This document shows, piece after piece, positions 25,249-33,636 of a stretch of 60,578 nucleotides of DNA; the stretch's first letter is position 1, and the number at the start of each line of letters is the position of its first letter. A program made the translations under genes and the position numbers. Under the pieces are notes generated by a model. The model had not been told where the DNA came from. It made no database searches and worked only from the letters and a program-made list of their open reading frames with translations. Source of the stretch: Microscilla marina ATCC 23134 (GTDB taxonomy: Bacteria; Bacteroidota; Bacteroidia; Cytophagales; Microscillaceae); contig NZ_AAWS01000056.1 of assembly GCF_000169175.1 (NCBI RefSeq), positions 1 to 60,578 on the forward strand, written 5' to 3'.

Positions 25249-26739
25249 ATGGCGAGAGCAGTTGTGATAGGTGCAGGTATAGCCGGCATAGCCACCAGTA
25301 TACGCCTGGCTACTGCCGGGTATCAGGTAGAGGTATACGAAGCCAACGATTATCCTGGAGGCAAACTTACCCAGTTCGAACAAGACGGCTTTAGGTTCGA
25401 CGCAGGACCATCTTTGTTTACCATGCCTTTTTTGGTAGACGAATTGTTCGAAGAGGCAGGCAAAAATCCCACACATTATTTTAATTATGAGCAGCTCCCG
25501 GTAGTTTGCAACTATTTTTATGAAGATGGCACCCGTCTTTCGGCGTATGCCCAACCCACCGCCTTTGCCCAAGAGGTAGAACAAAAGCTGGGCGTGCCCG
25601 CCAAAGTGCTGGAAAAACATTTGCACAACAGTGCCGAAATATTTGAGCATACACACCAGTTGTTTATGGAGCAATCGTTGCATCAGGCAAAAAACTTCCT
25701 GAATCTCGATGTAGTCAAGAGCATTGCCAATATGTATAAAATGCACATTTTCAGCACAATGCACGAGGTAAATCAGCGCAAACTCAAAAACCCTCACCTG
25801 GTACAGTTGTTTGACCGTTATGCTACTTATAATGGCTCAAGTCCTTACAAAGCACCTGGTATACTCAATATTATACCCCACCTAGAGCACAACATGGGAG
25901 CTTATTTGCCGCAAGGCGGTATGCATAGCATTACCCAAAGCGTGTATAAACTTGCCATAGAGCTAGGGGTACAGTTTAGGCTGGGCGCCAAAGTAGACAA
26001 AATCATGGTAGAAAATAAGGTGGCCAAAGGGGTGATGGTGCAGGGGAGAGAAGTGTTGGCCGATGTAGTAGTGAGCAATATGGATGTGGTGCCCACCTAT
26101 AGGCATTTGCTCAAAAACGAGCCCGCTCCCGAAAAAGCGCTCAAGCAAGAGAGATCTAGCTCAGCCTTGATTTTTTACTGGGGCATGGGGGCTACTTTTC
26201 CCGAGTTAGATGTACACAATATTTTGTTTGCCCAAGACTACAAGGCAGAGTTTGAGCATTTGTTTGAGCTCAAAAAAATATACCCTGATCCTACAGTGTA
26301 TATCAACATTACGTCGAAACGCGAAAAAAACGATGCCCCTGCCAATGCCGAAAATTGGTTTGTGATGGTAAATGTACCAGGCAACCAAGGGCAAGACTGG
26401 GATCAGTGGATTACCGAAACCCGACAAAGTGTGTTGGACAAAACCAGCCGGATATTGGGCAAAGACATTGGAGCGCTTATACAAACCGAGGCCATTTTAG
26501 ACCCGCGCAGCATCGAGCAAAAAACGTCTTCGTTTCAGGGGTCGCTGTATGGCTCAAGTTCTAACAATCGTTACGCGGCATTTTTGCGTCACCCCAACTT
26601 TTCGCGTAAAATCAAGCATTTATATTTTTGTGGGGGCAGTGTACATCCAGGTGGAGGTATTCCGCTATGTTTGCTGTCTGCCAAAATAGTTTCAAACATT
26701 ATCAAAGAAAAGCATGGAGCGTTGGTCACTACACAATAA
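25249..26739 (+). CDS. crtD: carotenoid 3,4-desaturase CrtD
   Basis: 496-aa FAD enzyme of the CrtI family; second desaturase of the cluster. N-terminal VIGAGIAGIATSIRLATAGY and DAGPSLFTMP. The C-terminal signature CGGSVHPGGGIPLCLLSAK is the form found in CrtD-type hydroxycarotenoid desaturases rather than CrtI (compare GQLTVPGPGVPPSLISG in the first gene). It likely introduces the 3',4' double bond after C-1' hydroxylation by CruF, whose gene overlaps its end by 26 bp. Confidence 0.9.
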   Translation: MARAVVIGAGIAGIATSIRLATAGYQVEVYEANDYPGGKLTQFEQDGFRFDAGPSLFTMPFLVDELFEEAGKNPTHYFNYEQLPVVCNYFYEDGTRLSAYAQPTAFAQEVEQKLGVPAKVLEKHLHNSAEIFEHTHQLFMEQSLHQAKNFLNLDVVKSIANMYKMHIFSTMHEVNQRKLKNPHLVQLFDRYATYNGSSPYKAPGILNIIPHLEHNMGAYLPQGGMHSITQSVYKLAIELGVQFRLGAKVDKIMVENKVAKGVMVQGREVLADVVVSNMDVVPTYRHLLKNEPAPEKALKQERSSSALIFYWGMGATFPELDVHNILFAQDYKAEFEHLFELKKIYPDPTVYINITSKREKNDAPANAENWFVMVNVPGNQGQDWDQWITETRQSVLDKTSRILGKDIGALIQTEAILDPRSIEQKTSSFQGSLYGSSSNNRYAAFLRHPNFSRKIKHLYFCGGSVHPGGGIPLCLLSAKIVSNIIKEKHGALVTTQ

Positions 26740-27355
26740 AAAACAAAAGCAAGCCGCTTTTTTACTGGTAATAGTGCATTTGGCAGGGGCTATAGGGTTT
26801 CATTCGCCTTTTGCGGCATATTTTATTGCCCTTACCCCACTCAACCTGCTGTTGTCGGCTTTTGTATTGCTGAGCGCCCACCGCGACTATCAACCAAGTT
26901 TGTGGTGGTTTTGTGCCGTGTGCTTTGCTACCGGGTTCATTGTAGAACTCGTGGGAGTACAAACCGGGCTGCTGTTTGGCAACTATAGCTATGGAGCTAC
27001 CCTGGGTTTTAAGATTTGGGGCACCCCTGTCATTATTGGCGTCAACTGGCTCATTTTGGTGTATAGTTCAGGGAGCGTTACTCATCAGCTTAAGCTACCT
27101 ATAGCCGTCAAAAGTGCCTTGGCAGCTGCGATGATGGTAGGGCTTGATTATTTAATAGAACCTGTGGCTATGCGCTATGATTTTTGGGGCTGGCAAAACG
27201 ACATGATTCCTTTGCAAAACTACGTGATGTGGTACATTGTTGCCTTTGCTTTGTTGATGCTTTTCCACCGATTAAAGTTTGATAAAAACAATCCACTGGC
27301 AGCGGTGTTATTGGCAGTACAATTTGCGTTCTTTGGGGCGCTGAATATTTTTTAA
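26714..27355 (+). CDS. cruF: carotenoid 1',2'-hydratase CruF
   Basis: 213-aa membrane protein with about six to seven hydrophobic segments. CruF-family features: GFIVELVGVQTGLLFGNYSYG, KIWGTPVIIGVNWLILV, DYLIEPVAMRYDFWGW. CruF hydrates the psi end of gamma-carotene to give the 1'-hydroxy group. The start overlaps crtD by 26 bp, implying translational coupling. Confidence 0.9.
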   Translation: MERWSLHNKKQKQAAFLLVIVHLAGAIGFHSPFAAYFIALTPLNLLLSAFVLLSAHRDYQPSLWWFCAVCFATGFIVELVGVQTGLLFGNYSYGATLGFKIWGTPVIIGVNWLILVYSSGSVTHQLKLPIAVKSALAAAMMVGLDYLIEPVAMRYDFWGWQNDMIPLQNYVMWYIVAFALLMLFHRLKFDKNNPLAAVLLAVQFAFFGALNIF

Positions 27356-27356
27356 G

Positions 27357-27437
27357 CTTCAAGGTATAAGCTACAAGCCACAAGTCATAAAACCTGTACT
27401 TACTTCTTGTTGCTTGCTACTAAAAGCTTGTACCTTA
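27357..27437 (+). repeat. imperfect inverted repeat between cruF and crtZ
   Basis: AAGGTATAAGCT near 27359 is nearly the reverse complement of AGCTTGTACCTT near 27425. It shares words with the other AAGCTTCAAG..TATAAGC repeats in the window. Confidence 0.45.
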
Positions 27438-27457
27438 AAACATAAAACTATCAAAAC

Positions 27458-27916
27458 ATGATCATTAATATACTCATCGTAATTGGTACTTTCTTAGTGA
27501 TGGAATTTGTTGCCTGGTTTGCGCACAAATACCTCATGCACGGGTTGTTGTGGGTATTGCACAAAGACCACCACCAGAAAGAACCCGGCTTTTTTGAAAA
27601 AAATGATTCCTTCTTTCTCATCTTTGCCATTCCGAGTTGGCTCTGCATTATGTTTGGGATGATGAACGGCAACGACTTTCGGGTGTGGATTGGAGCCGGC
27701 ATTGCCGTATACGGACTGGCTTATTTTATTGTGCATGATATTTTTATCCATCAAAGGTTCAAACTTTTGCGCAAAGCCAACCACCCTTATTTTAAAGCCG
27801 TAAGACGTGCCCACCGTGCCCACCACCGCCACCTAGATAAGGAAGAAGGCGAGTGTTTTGGTATGTTGTTGTTTCCGCTCAAATATTTGAAAGAGGCTAA
27901 ACGAGAGAAGGCTTAA
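27458..27916 (+). CDS. crtZ: beta-carotene 3-hydroxylase CrtZ
   Basis: 152-aa membrane di-iron hydroxylase. The four histidine motifs of the family are present: HKYLMH, HKDHHQ, HDIFIHQRF and RAHRAHHRH. It adds the 3-OH to beta-ionone rings. Typical length. With CruF and CrtD acting on the other end this points to saproxanthin-like products. Confidence 0.93.
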   Translation: MIINILIVIGTFLVMEFVAWFAHKYLMHGLLWVLHKDHHQKEPGFFEKNDSFFLIFAIPSWLCIMFGMMNGNDFRVWIGAGIAVYGLAYFIVHDIFIHQRFKLLRKANHPYFKAVRRAHRAHHRHLDKEEGECFGMLLFPLKYLKEAKREKA

Positions 27917-28148
27917 TTAATTGAAGTTGCGAGGTATAAGCGACAAGCTTCAAGTGCCAGTTATATTCGCATCCTACTATACATTTTTCGGTTGTGGAGA
28001 CACAACTCGAGGCGGACGCGCTGCTGGCAGTGTCTTCACTGCCAGCTTGAGCCAAAATGTATAGTAGGATGTTATATTCGTACCTGAAATATATAAATAG
28101 CCGGAATTTAAGCTTTTACAGTTTATATACTTCAACTTGGGTTAATTA
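27913..28148 (-). repeat. dispersed intergenic repeat, copy interrupted by a MITE
   Basis: Reverse-complement copy of 16887-17012, split at TTATATTCG by the 102-bp element 27970-28071. Confidence 0.8.
27961..28080. mobile_element. 102-bp MITE with 18-bp terminal inverted repeats and 9-bp target duplication
   Basis: The element is 27970-28071. The ends are CATCCTACTATACATTTT and its exact reverse complement. Direct repeats TTATATTCG flank it at 27961-27969 and 28072-28080. Inside is a perfect hairpin CTGGCAGTG-TCTT-CACTGCCAG (28024-28045). The unoccupied site is visible in the copy at 16887-17012, which has only one CGAATATA. Confidence 0.88.
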
Positions 28149-28243
28149 GGAGAAACTATCGACTAAAACGCACCCACAACGTAAAGCTAAAAAGGAACTA
28201 AAAAACAGCGAAAACTACCGACTACCAACTACTGACTATTATT

Positions 28244-28936
28244 ATGCATTACTTATACTTACTTATAAACCTGCTTTCTATCTTGGTGCCTTTTATCAAG
28301 AGCTTTGACCCGAGGGTAGACTTTTATAAAAAATGGAAATACCTCTTTCCAGCAATTGCCATTGTAGGCACCTTTTTTATAGTGTGGGACATTATTTTCA
28401 CCTATTGGGGGGTGTGGGGCTTCAACGACCGCTACCTGTCGGGCATTCATATTGTTAACTTGCCTTTGGGCGAGTGGTTGTTTTTTGTGGTCATTCCTTA
28501 TTGCTGTATTTTTGTGTACGAAGTGCTCAAATACTACATACCTCAAGATATTTTGGGCAAATACGCGCGCAGCATTACCATTGTCCTTATTGTTGGGTTG
28601 AGTCTGGTAGGTGTGTCTACAGCGTGGCGCTGGTATACTTCCCTTACCTTCTTGTTTACAGTCGCTTTTTTACTTTACCACCTATTGGTGCTCAAGGTCG
28701 ATTATTTAGGGCGTTTTTACCTGGCAATGATGGTGTGGCTCATCCCCTTTTTTATTGTCAATGGCATTCTTACCGGGTCGTTTATAGATGAGCAGGTGGT
28801 GTGGTACAACAACGTCGAAAACCTTTCTATACGAATGTTTACCATTCCGGTAGAAGATACTTTTTATGGCATGTTGCTCATTTTGATGAATACCACTATT
28901 TATGAACATTTAAAACAACGTGACGAAGGATTTTAA
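28244..28936 (+). CDS. crtYcd: lycopene beta-cyclase, heterodimeric-type domains fused (CrtYcd-like)
   Basis: 230-aa membrane protein with about seven hydrophobic helices, two lycopene-cyclase domains in tandem. Conserved acidic motifs: LPLGEWLFF (about 76-84) and IPVEDTFYG (about 205-213), the PxEE/PxED-like positions of CrtYc and CrtYd. It would cyclise one end of lycopene to give gamma-carotene. Separated by 327 bp, including the MITE, from crtZ. Confidence 0.88.
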   Translation: MHYLYLLINLLSILVPFIKSFDPRVDFYKKWKYLFPAIAIVGTFFIVWDIIFTYWGVWGFNDRYLSGIHIVNLPLGEWLFFVVIPYCCIFVYEVLKYYIPQDILGKYARSITIVLIVGLSLVGVSTAWRWYTSLTFLFTVAFLLYHLLVLKVDYLGRFYLAMMVWLIPFFIVNGILTGSFIDEQVVWYNNVENLSIRMFTIPVEDTFYGMLLILMNTTIYEHLKQRDEGF

Positions 28937-29000
28937 GAGAATAAGTTTAGTTTATACTGTACTTTAGTGTATGTTGCCCTACACTATTTTTGTCTTGTGT

Positions 29001-29423
29001 ATGAATAAGTCAATAAACATGAGCTGGCGAGTACTATTAGTTGTAGGATGGGTAGGTCTTATGGTGGGGTGTGCCCCAAAAACGTATACCTCGCTCGAAG
29101 AGGCAATGAAACACCCCGAAAAGGTAGAAAGCCTTACCCTGGCGTGGGAACGCTTACGGGTGTTTCCTGAGGAAATACTCCAGATGAAAAACTTGCAAAG
29201 GTTGAACCTCAAAAACAATCAATTGCGTAGCCTTCCGGCAGAAATAGCCACCTTACAAAAACTCGAACGAATAGATTTGTCTAATAATAAATTCAAAACA
29301 TTGCCCACAGGGGTAGACAAACTGCCCAAGCTGGAAAGGCTACAGCTGATGCGCAATCCTATTCCTAAAGAACTGCGCGCTGCCATTCTGAAGAAACTGC
29401 CCAACACTGCCGTGAATTTCTAA
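29001..29423 (+). CDS. leucine-rich repeat lipoprotein
   Basis: 140 aa from ATG 29001. Signal sequence with lipobox LMVGC, so it is probably membrane-anchored. Three LRRs of the LPxxI type follow: LQRLNLKNNQLRSLPAEI, LERIDLSNNKFKTLPTGV, LERLQLMRNPIPKEL. An earlier in-frame ATG (28971) adds ten residues that do not improve the signal peptide. Function unknown; likely protein binding. Confidence 0.8.
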   Translation: MNKSINMSWRVLLVVGWVGLMVGCAPKTYTSLEEAMKHPEKVESLTLAWERLRVFPEEILQMKNLQRLNLKNNQLRSLPAEIATLQKLERIDLSNNKFKTLPTGVDKLPKLERLQLMRNPIPKELRAAILKKLPNTAVNF

Positions 29424-29462
29424 TATTTAGCCATTGGCAGGTTTTCTACTTGGTGCCCAGTG

Positions 29463-29951
29463 CTACATTACCCGCCACCAGGGTTGGTGCAAACTAAAAG
29501 CATGGGCTGCTTTGCGTGCTCCCGAAACATTCAGCAAATTTTTTTGTTTTTTAAACACATCAAAAAATAAAGTGTTTTTTACCCTAAAGGGTTGGTTGCC
29601 TCGCAAAGCGTGTTGGCTGACTAACCGTACAATCAAGGCCTTTTTATCTTCCGAGAAACGGGTATGGGTAATTTTTAAATGGTTAGGTTGGTTGCTCTGC
29701 ACTAAGTAAAAACGTTGATTGATGTAGCGTTGCAAAGCTTTGGTGCCCTCACTGTTTACACGATGAAACACAGGCTTGAGCAAGCGATAGGTTTGGCTGA
29801 TGTGGTCAGTCAGGTCGTCTAAAAACAGGCGGGTTTCTATGGTAACCCGTTGATTGTTACCAATAGTCATTTCGCTGACCGACACTTTGAGCGGATGCGT
29901 GAGTGTGGTGTTTAACCAACTACTCAGGGCAATAATGAATAAGAGTTTCAT
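29463..29951 (-). CDS. exported protein of the DUF6702 type
   Basis: 162 aa. Signal peptide MKLLFIIALSSWLNTTLT, then HPLKVSVSEMTIGNNQRVTIETRLFLDDL, which matches my memory of the DUF6702 family start. It lies downstream of the phosphoesterase gene on the same strand but behind a strong terminator. Function unknown. Confidence 0.7.
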   Translation of the reverse strand: MKLLFIIALSSWLNTTLTHPLKVSVSEMTIGNNQRVTIETRLFLDDLTDHISQTYRLLKPVFHRVNSEGTKALQRYINQRFYLVQSNQPNHLKITHTRFSEDKKALIVRLVSQHALRGNQPFRVKNTLFFDVFKKQKNLLNVSGARKAAHAFSLHQPWWRVM

Positions 29952-29967
29952 AGGATATAAAAATAAA

Positions 29968-29990
29968 CCCCGTCAATACACTTGACGGGG
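29968..29990 (-). terminator. intrinsic terminator of the metallophosphoesterase gene
   Basis: CCCCGTCAA-TACAC-TTGACGGGG, a perfect 9-bp stem. Read leftward it is followed by TTTATTTTTAT, a good U-tract, so it ends transcription coming from 33093. Confidence 0.8.
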
Positions 29991-30009
29991 CAGGGGTTTA
30001 AACAATGAC

Positions 30010-33000
30010 TTATTCTACTACTGCCTTCAAATGATATACTTTATCGGCATATACTTTTACCAGGTAATTGCCAGCAGGCAAACGATGCTTTGCCAGTCTT
30101 ACCCTTTTTTGTTTAAGCTGGTTCATTTTTAGCGCCAACTTACCACTGGCACTGTCAAACAGCTCTACTTTGCGAATAACCGCAGGTGCCTCTATCACAG
30201 TAGCGGCAGTCACAGGATTGGGGTAAATACGAGCAACAGCTGTTTTTTGTACTTGAGGACGGGTTTGCCGGGCATTGTTTTGACTAATGGTAAAATTGAC
30301 CCGGCTGGCGATTTCTTTGTAACCATTGTTTTCAAAAAATGCGGCAAAATACTCTCCTTCGTTCGATACCTTAAAATCAAGCACCCCATCTGTGCCACTT
30401 ACATACTTCCACTGGGTAGCATATTGGGTGCCTGGAGTATCTCCTTTTTTGTAAATGCCTACCCAATCTTTGGCATTGCCCAAACCATTGGCATAAGTAA
30501 CCACTATGTTTTCGTCTGGGGCATAAGCCGCTTTATTCAAACGAATAGAAGCCACCGGATCGGTAGGGTCAGCGGCGCTCACCTCAAAGTATACCCGGTT
30601 CGACACCTCAGTGTAGCTATCATCGGTAAACATTACTATAAAATACCTGCCTGCCTGGATGGGCAATTGGTTAGGCGCCCCTTCGTTTCCTTCGGTTCCA
30701 TCAATAGTAGTCGTACCCTGAGTAGCTCCATCAAAATACTTATAAGTAAACAACTCTTCTCTGCCAGGAACATCGCCCTCGCGGTAAATGCCCAGCCAGT
30801 CTTTTTCTATGCCCGGAGTATTGGCAAAAGTAATATTGATCGGTTCTTTGAGCTTATACTTGGTTTTGTCTAAGCTAATAGAAGTGATTTGAGTGCCCAC
30901 CTGAAACTTTACCCGGTTGCCTATTTCAGTATAGTCATTATTGAGGTGATACGCTGCGTAATAATAGCCTTTGGGCAAATTGGCAAACCTAAGCGTGTTG
31001 GCATTGCCACTTACTCGCTGCCACTGAGTGTAAGCATCTTTGGCAGGGTCTACGCCTACCTTGTATATGCCTATCCAGTCTTGGCTGTTGGCTGGTGCCG
31101 AGGTATACGCAATGGCCACTTCTTCGCCTTGGGCATATTGGTCTTTTGCCGATGACAAAACAGGAATGGCGCCTACCCAAAAATAGACTCTACTGGCGAT
31201 TTCTTTATAACCATTGTTTTCAAAGAATGCCACAAAATACTCCCCACTTTCGGCAAGGCTAAAATTCAATAGCCCCGTTCCACTGCTGTTTACATAAGAC
31301 CATTTGGTAGAACCAACCAAGCCTGGTACTTGCCCTTTTTTATAAATGCCCACCCAGTCTTTGGCGTTGCCAGGGCCATAGCCATAGCTTACCTCCAGGT
31401 TTTCGTTGGTGTTAAAGCTCGTTTTGTTGAGCGACAATGTGGGGTCAGCATCTACACTACCGCTTACATCAAACTGCACCACATTTGACCAAGCGCTCCA
31501 GCGCAAGCTTTTGTCCCGGTGGCGTACCCTTATATAGTATTTGCCATTGCTCAATTGGTTCGAACGAATGTTAAGGTTAAAAATACCTGCCCCCAAACCT
31601 ATGTCCTGGGTTTCGTCGCGTAGCCCATCTTTGCGCCCATAATAGTTTTCAAAATGACGAAACTCATCTATTCGAAGGCTGGAAAAACTACTACTTGCCG
31701 ATACCTGAAACTGGGTAGAGTTATAGGCTTCGCCTGATGGACTGGCATAAGTACTGCTTTTAAATTCATGAGGCAAACTTACCGCACCCGATGGGGCATT
31801 GACAATGCTGGGTTTGTTAGGAGCCACCCCGTTTCTTTGCAGATGAAATTCATCGAGCAATACGTTGTTTTTGGTTTTGTCAAGACTCCCTATAGTATAA
31901 GACTGCACCTTCATTTTCCTGGTAACGTTGTCGATCTCTATGATCTGGTAAGCAAAGTTAGACCAGGAGCCTTGAGTTTCGGCGTGGTCGGTTTCGTTGC
32001 CCGAATCGCCCCAATACTGTGGCCAGGCAGTACCGCCAGATATAATGTGGTATCCAGGGTGGTCTTTGAACTGCCCCCTGGCATATAAGTGGTGGTGCCC
32101 GGCAATGTGCAATACAAACTTATCGGTTGTTTTGAGCGCAGGTAATACTTCTCTGGCATACCAGGGCGAGTAGTCGTTAGAGTATTGTTCTGCCTGATAA
32201 GGGCGGTGGGCAATGGTAAAAACCCAGTCTACATTGGCGTCGTTTTTAGCCGCGTTGATCACTGATTTTGCCCAATTGAGCTGAGTATTGCCTCTAAGCT
32301 CACTGTCGAGCACTACAAACAATACATTGGCCATTTGGTAGGCATAGTAACGCTCGGTGCCTGAGTTGATGCCTTGGTAAGTAAAATTATCGTTGAGGAT
32401 AAAATGCTCATAATAAGCGTTGAGCCCCATTGACCCATACAACTCATGGTTGCCTACAGCTGTAATAAGGGGCAAGTTAGGCGTAATGTAGCTTTGCTTG
32501 GCAAAATGAATTTTTTCGTAATGATTGAGGGTTCCAACATCTACTTGATCTCCATCATTGATGATCAGGTTGATATGGTTGGCAATGGGAGTTCCATACA
32601 GTGCTTCGGCTTTCTTTTTGGCAGCTTGCACCAATTCGTTGAACTTATAATAGGGTCTGCCCTGGTAGTTGATCAACTGATGGTCGCCAAGGGCTATAAA
32701 ACGCAACTTGCCATTGTTATTGCCATAAGCAGGGGGAGTTTTGAAGTAATGCACCGCCGACCGATCGCTAGAGCCGCTTTTTACCTGATAATAATAGCCG
32801 GTATTGGGCGAAAGCCCGGTAAGTTTTACATTGTGCCAGTGGTAAGGCGTTCTATACGTAATGTCTTTGGGCTTTAGGTTTACCGTAGTACCCGCTACTG
32901 TAGTATTGAGCGCTGCTGCCGATCTGCCATAGCTTACCGTAGGGTTGGTGCCATTGTCGGTTTTCCAACTTATCCATACTGAAGTAGGCTTAGCTGCTTG

Positions 33001-33093
33001 CAAATAGGGTTTTACCTGTTGGGCAACTGCCCCAGCACAAGCAAACAGTGCCAATAGCCATGCCACTGACAAATGTTGTAATCTTGTTTTCAT
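30010..33093 (-). CDS. secreted purple-acid-phosphatase-like metallophosphoesterase with T9SS sorting domain
   Basis: 1027 aa. Signal peptide (1-24). Fibronectin III-like domain (about 27-118) as in purple acid phosphatases. Calcineurin-like catalytic domain (about 128-370): GDH (136-138), NDGDQVD (about 179-185), GNHE (214-217), AHRPY, GHHH. A second FnIII-like region follows. Then come four copies of a roughly 85-aa beta module with the signature KDWVGIYKxG...FENNGYKEIASRVYF. The C-terminal sorting domain starts at ARIYPNPV. Expected at the cell surface or outside, releasing phosphate from organic esters; substrate unknown. Confidence 0.9.
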   Translation of the reverse strand: MKTRLQHLSVAWLLALFACAGAVAQQVKPYLQAAKPTSVWISWKTDNGTNPTVSYGRSAAALNTTVAGTTVNLKPKDITYRTPYHWHNVKLTGLSPNTGYYYQVKSGSSDRSAVHYFKTPPAYGNNNGKLRFIALGDHQLINYQGRPYYKFNELVQAAKKKAEALYGTPIANHINLIINDGDQVDVGTLNHYEKIHFAKQSYITPNLPLITAVGNHELYGSMGLNAYYEHFILNDNFTYQGINSGTERYYAYQMANVLFVVLDSELRGNTQLNWAKSVINAAKNDANVDWVFTIAHRPYQAEQYSNDYSPWYAREVLPALKTTDKFVLHIAGHHHLYARGQFKDHPGYHIISGGTAWPQYWGDSGNETDHAETQGSWSNFAYQIIEIDNVTRKMKVQSYTIGSLDKTKNNVLLDEFHLQRNGVAPNKPSIVNAPSGAVSLPHEFKSSTYASPSGEAYNSTQFQVSASSSFSSLRIDEFRHFENYYGRKDGLRDETQDIGLGAGIFNLNIRSNQLSNGKYYIRVRHRDKSLRWSAWSNVVQFDVSGSVDADPTLSLNKTSFNTNENLEVSYGYGPGNAKDWVGIYKKGQVPGLVGSTKWSYVNSSGTGLLNFSLAESGEYFVAFFENNGYKEIASRVYFWVGAIPVLSSAKDQYAQGEEVAIAYTSAPANSQDWIGIYKVGVDPAKDAYTQWQRVSGNANTLRFANLPKGYYYAAYHLNNDYTEIGNRVKFQVGTQITSISLDKTKYKLKEPINITFANTPGIEKDWLGIYREGDVPGREELFTYKYFDGATQGTTTIDGTEGNEGAPNQLPIQAGRYFIVMFTDDSYTEVSNRVYFEVSAADPTDPVASIRLNKAAYAPDENIVVTYANGLGNAKDWVGIYKKGDTPGTQYATQWKYVSGTDGVLDFKVSNEGEYFAAFFENNGYKEIASRVNFTISQNNARQTRPQVQKTAVARIYPNPVTAATVIEAPAVIRKVELFDSASGKLALKMNQLKQKRVRLAKHRLPAGNYLVKVYADKVYHLKAVVE

Positions 33094-33636
33094 GAAGTAC
33101 TTTGTTATAGTTTAGTATATGTATTTGATGAGGACATTGAAAGGGGCGCAAGGTAGAGTTATAAGGTTAACCAGTCATTACTGATTAATTAAATAAAGGG
33201 CAAGTAAGTGGGTAAAATCAAGCTACCAGGTTAAGTTATTGGGTGCTTTTTTGGTCTTCGTGTAGCTTTTAGCCTTTTTGTTTTTTATTGCCTCGCCTGA
33301 CTCGACCGTTTCTCGCCCCAAAAGTGTCAGTATTTACAGGTTTGCGTCAGCCAAGAGCAAAACAAAACCCCTTGTTCAGTATTGTACTGAATAAGGGGTT
33401 TCTCTTTTTTGTAAATATGATAGTGTATGATTGGTAGTCTAGAGCTTTTACATTCTTCTGGTGGTAAACCTTTTGAGTTGTTTTACTTGTACCTTAGTGT
33501 CTTTTTTTCGGTCAAACCCGTGGATTTTACCACTTAGGCCACAAAAACGACCACTTAGGCCATGTTTTTGGATGCTACCCGACGCGTTGATAATTTGCTA
33601 CCCTGCTATTTAATTATTCAATAAACCAAACAGGAA
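33094..33636. other. intergenic region with an orphan hairpin
   Basis: 543 bp between divergent genes. It contains a lone GTAGCTTTTAGCCTTTTTG unit (33260-33280) related to the repeat arrays and the 17-bp stem hairpin at 33365-33401. No gene recognised. Confidence 0.5.
33365..33410 (+). terminator. strong terminator-like hairpin without an upstream gene
   Basis: AAACCCCTTGTTCAGTA and TACTGAATAAGGGGTTT form 17 bp (one G-U pair) with a TTG loop, followed by CTCTTTTTT. There is no rightward gene upstream, so it may insulate the effector gene at 33637 or belong to a repeat. Confidence 0.6.
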
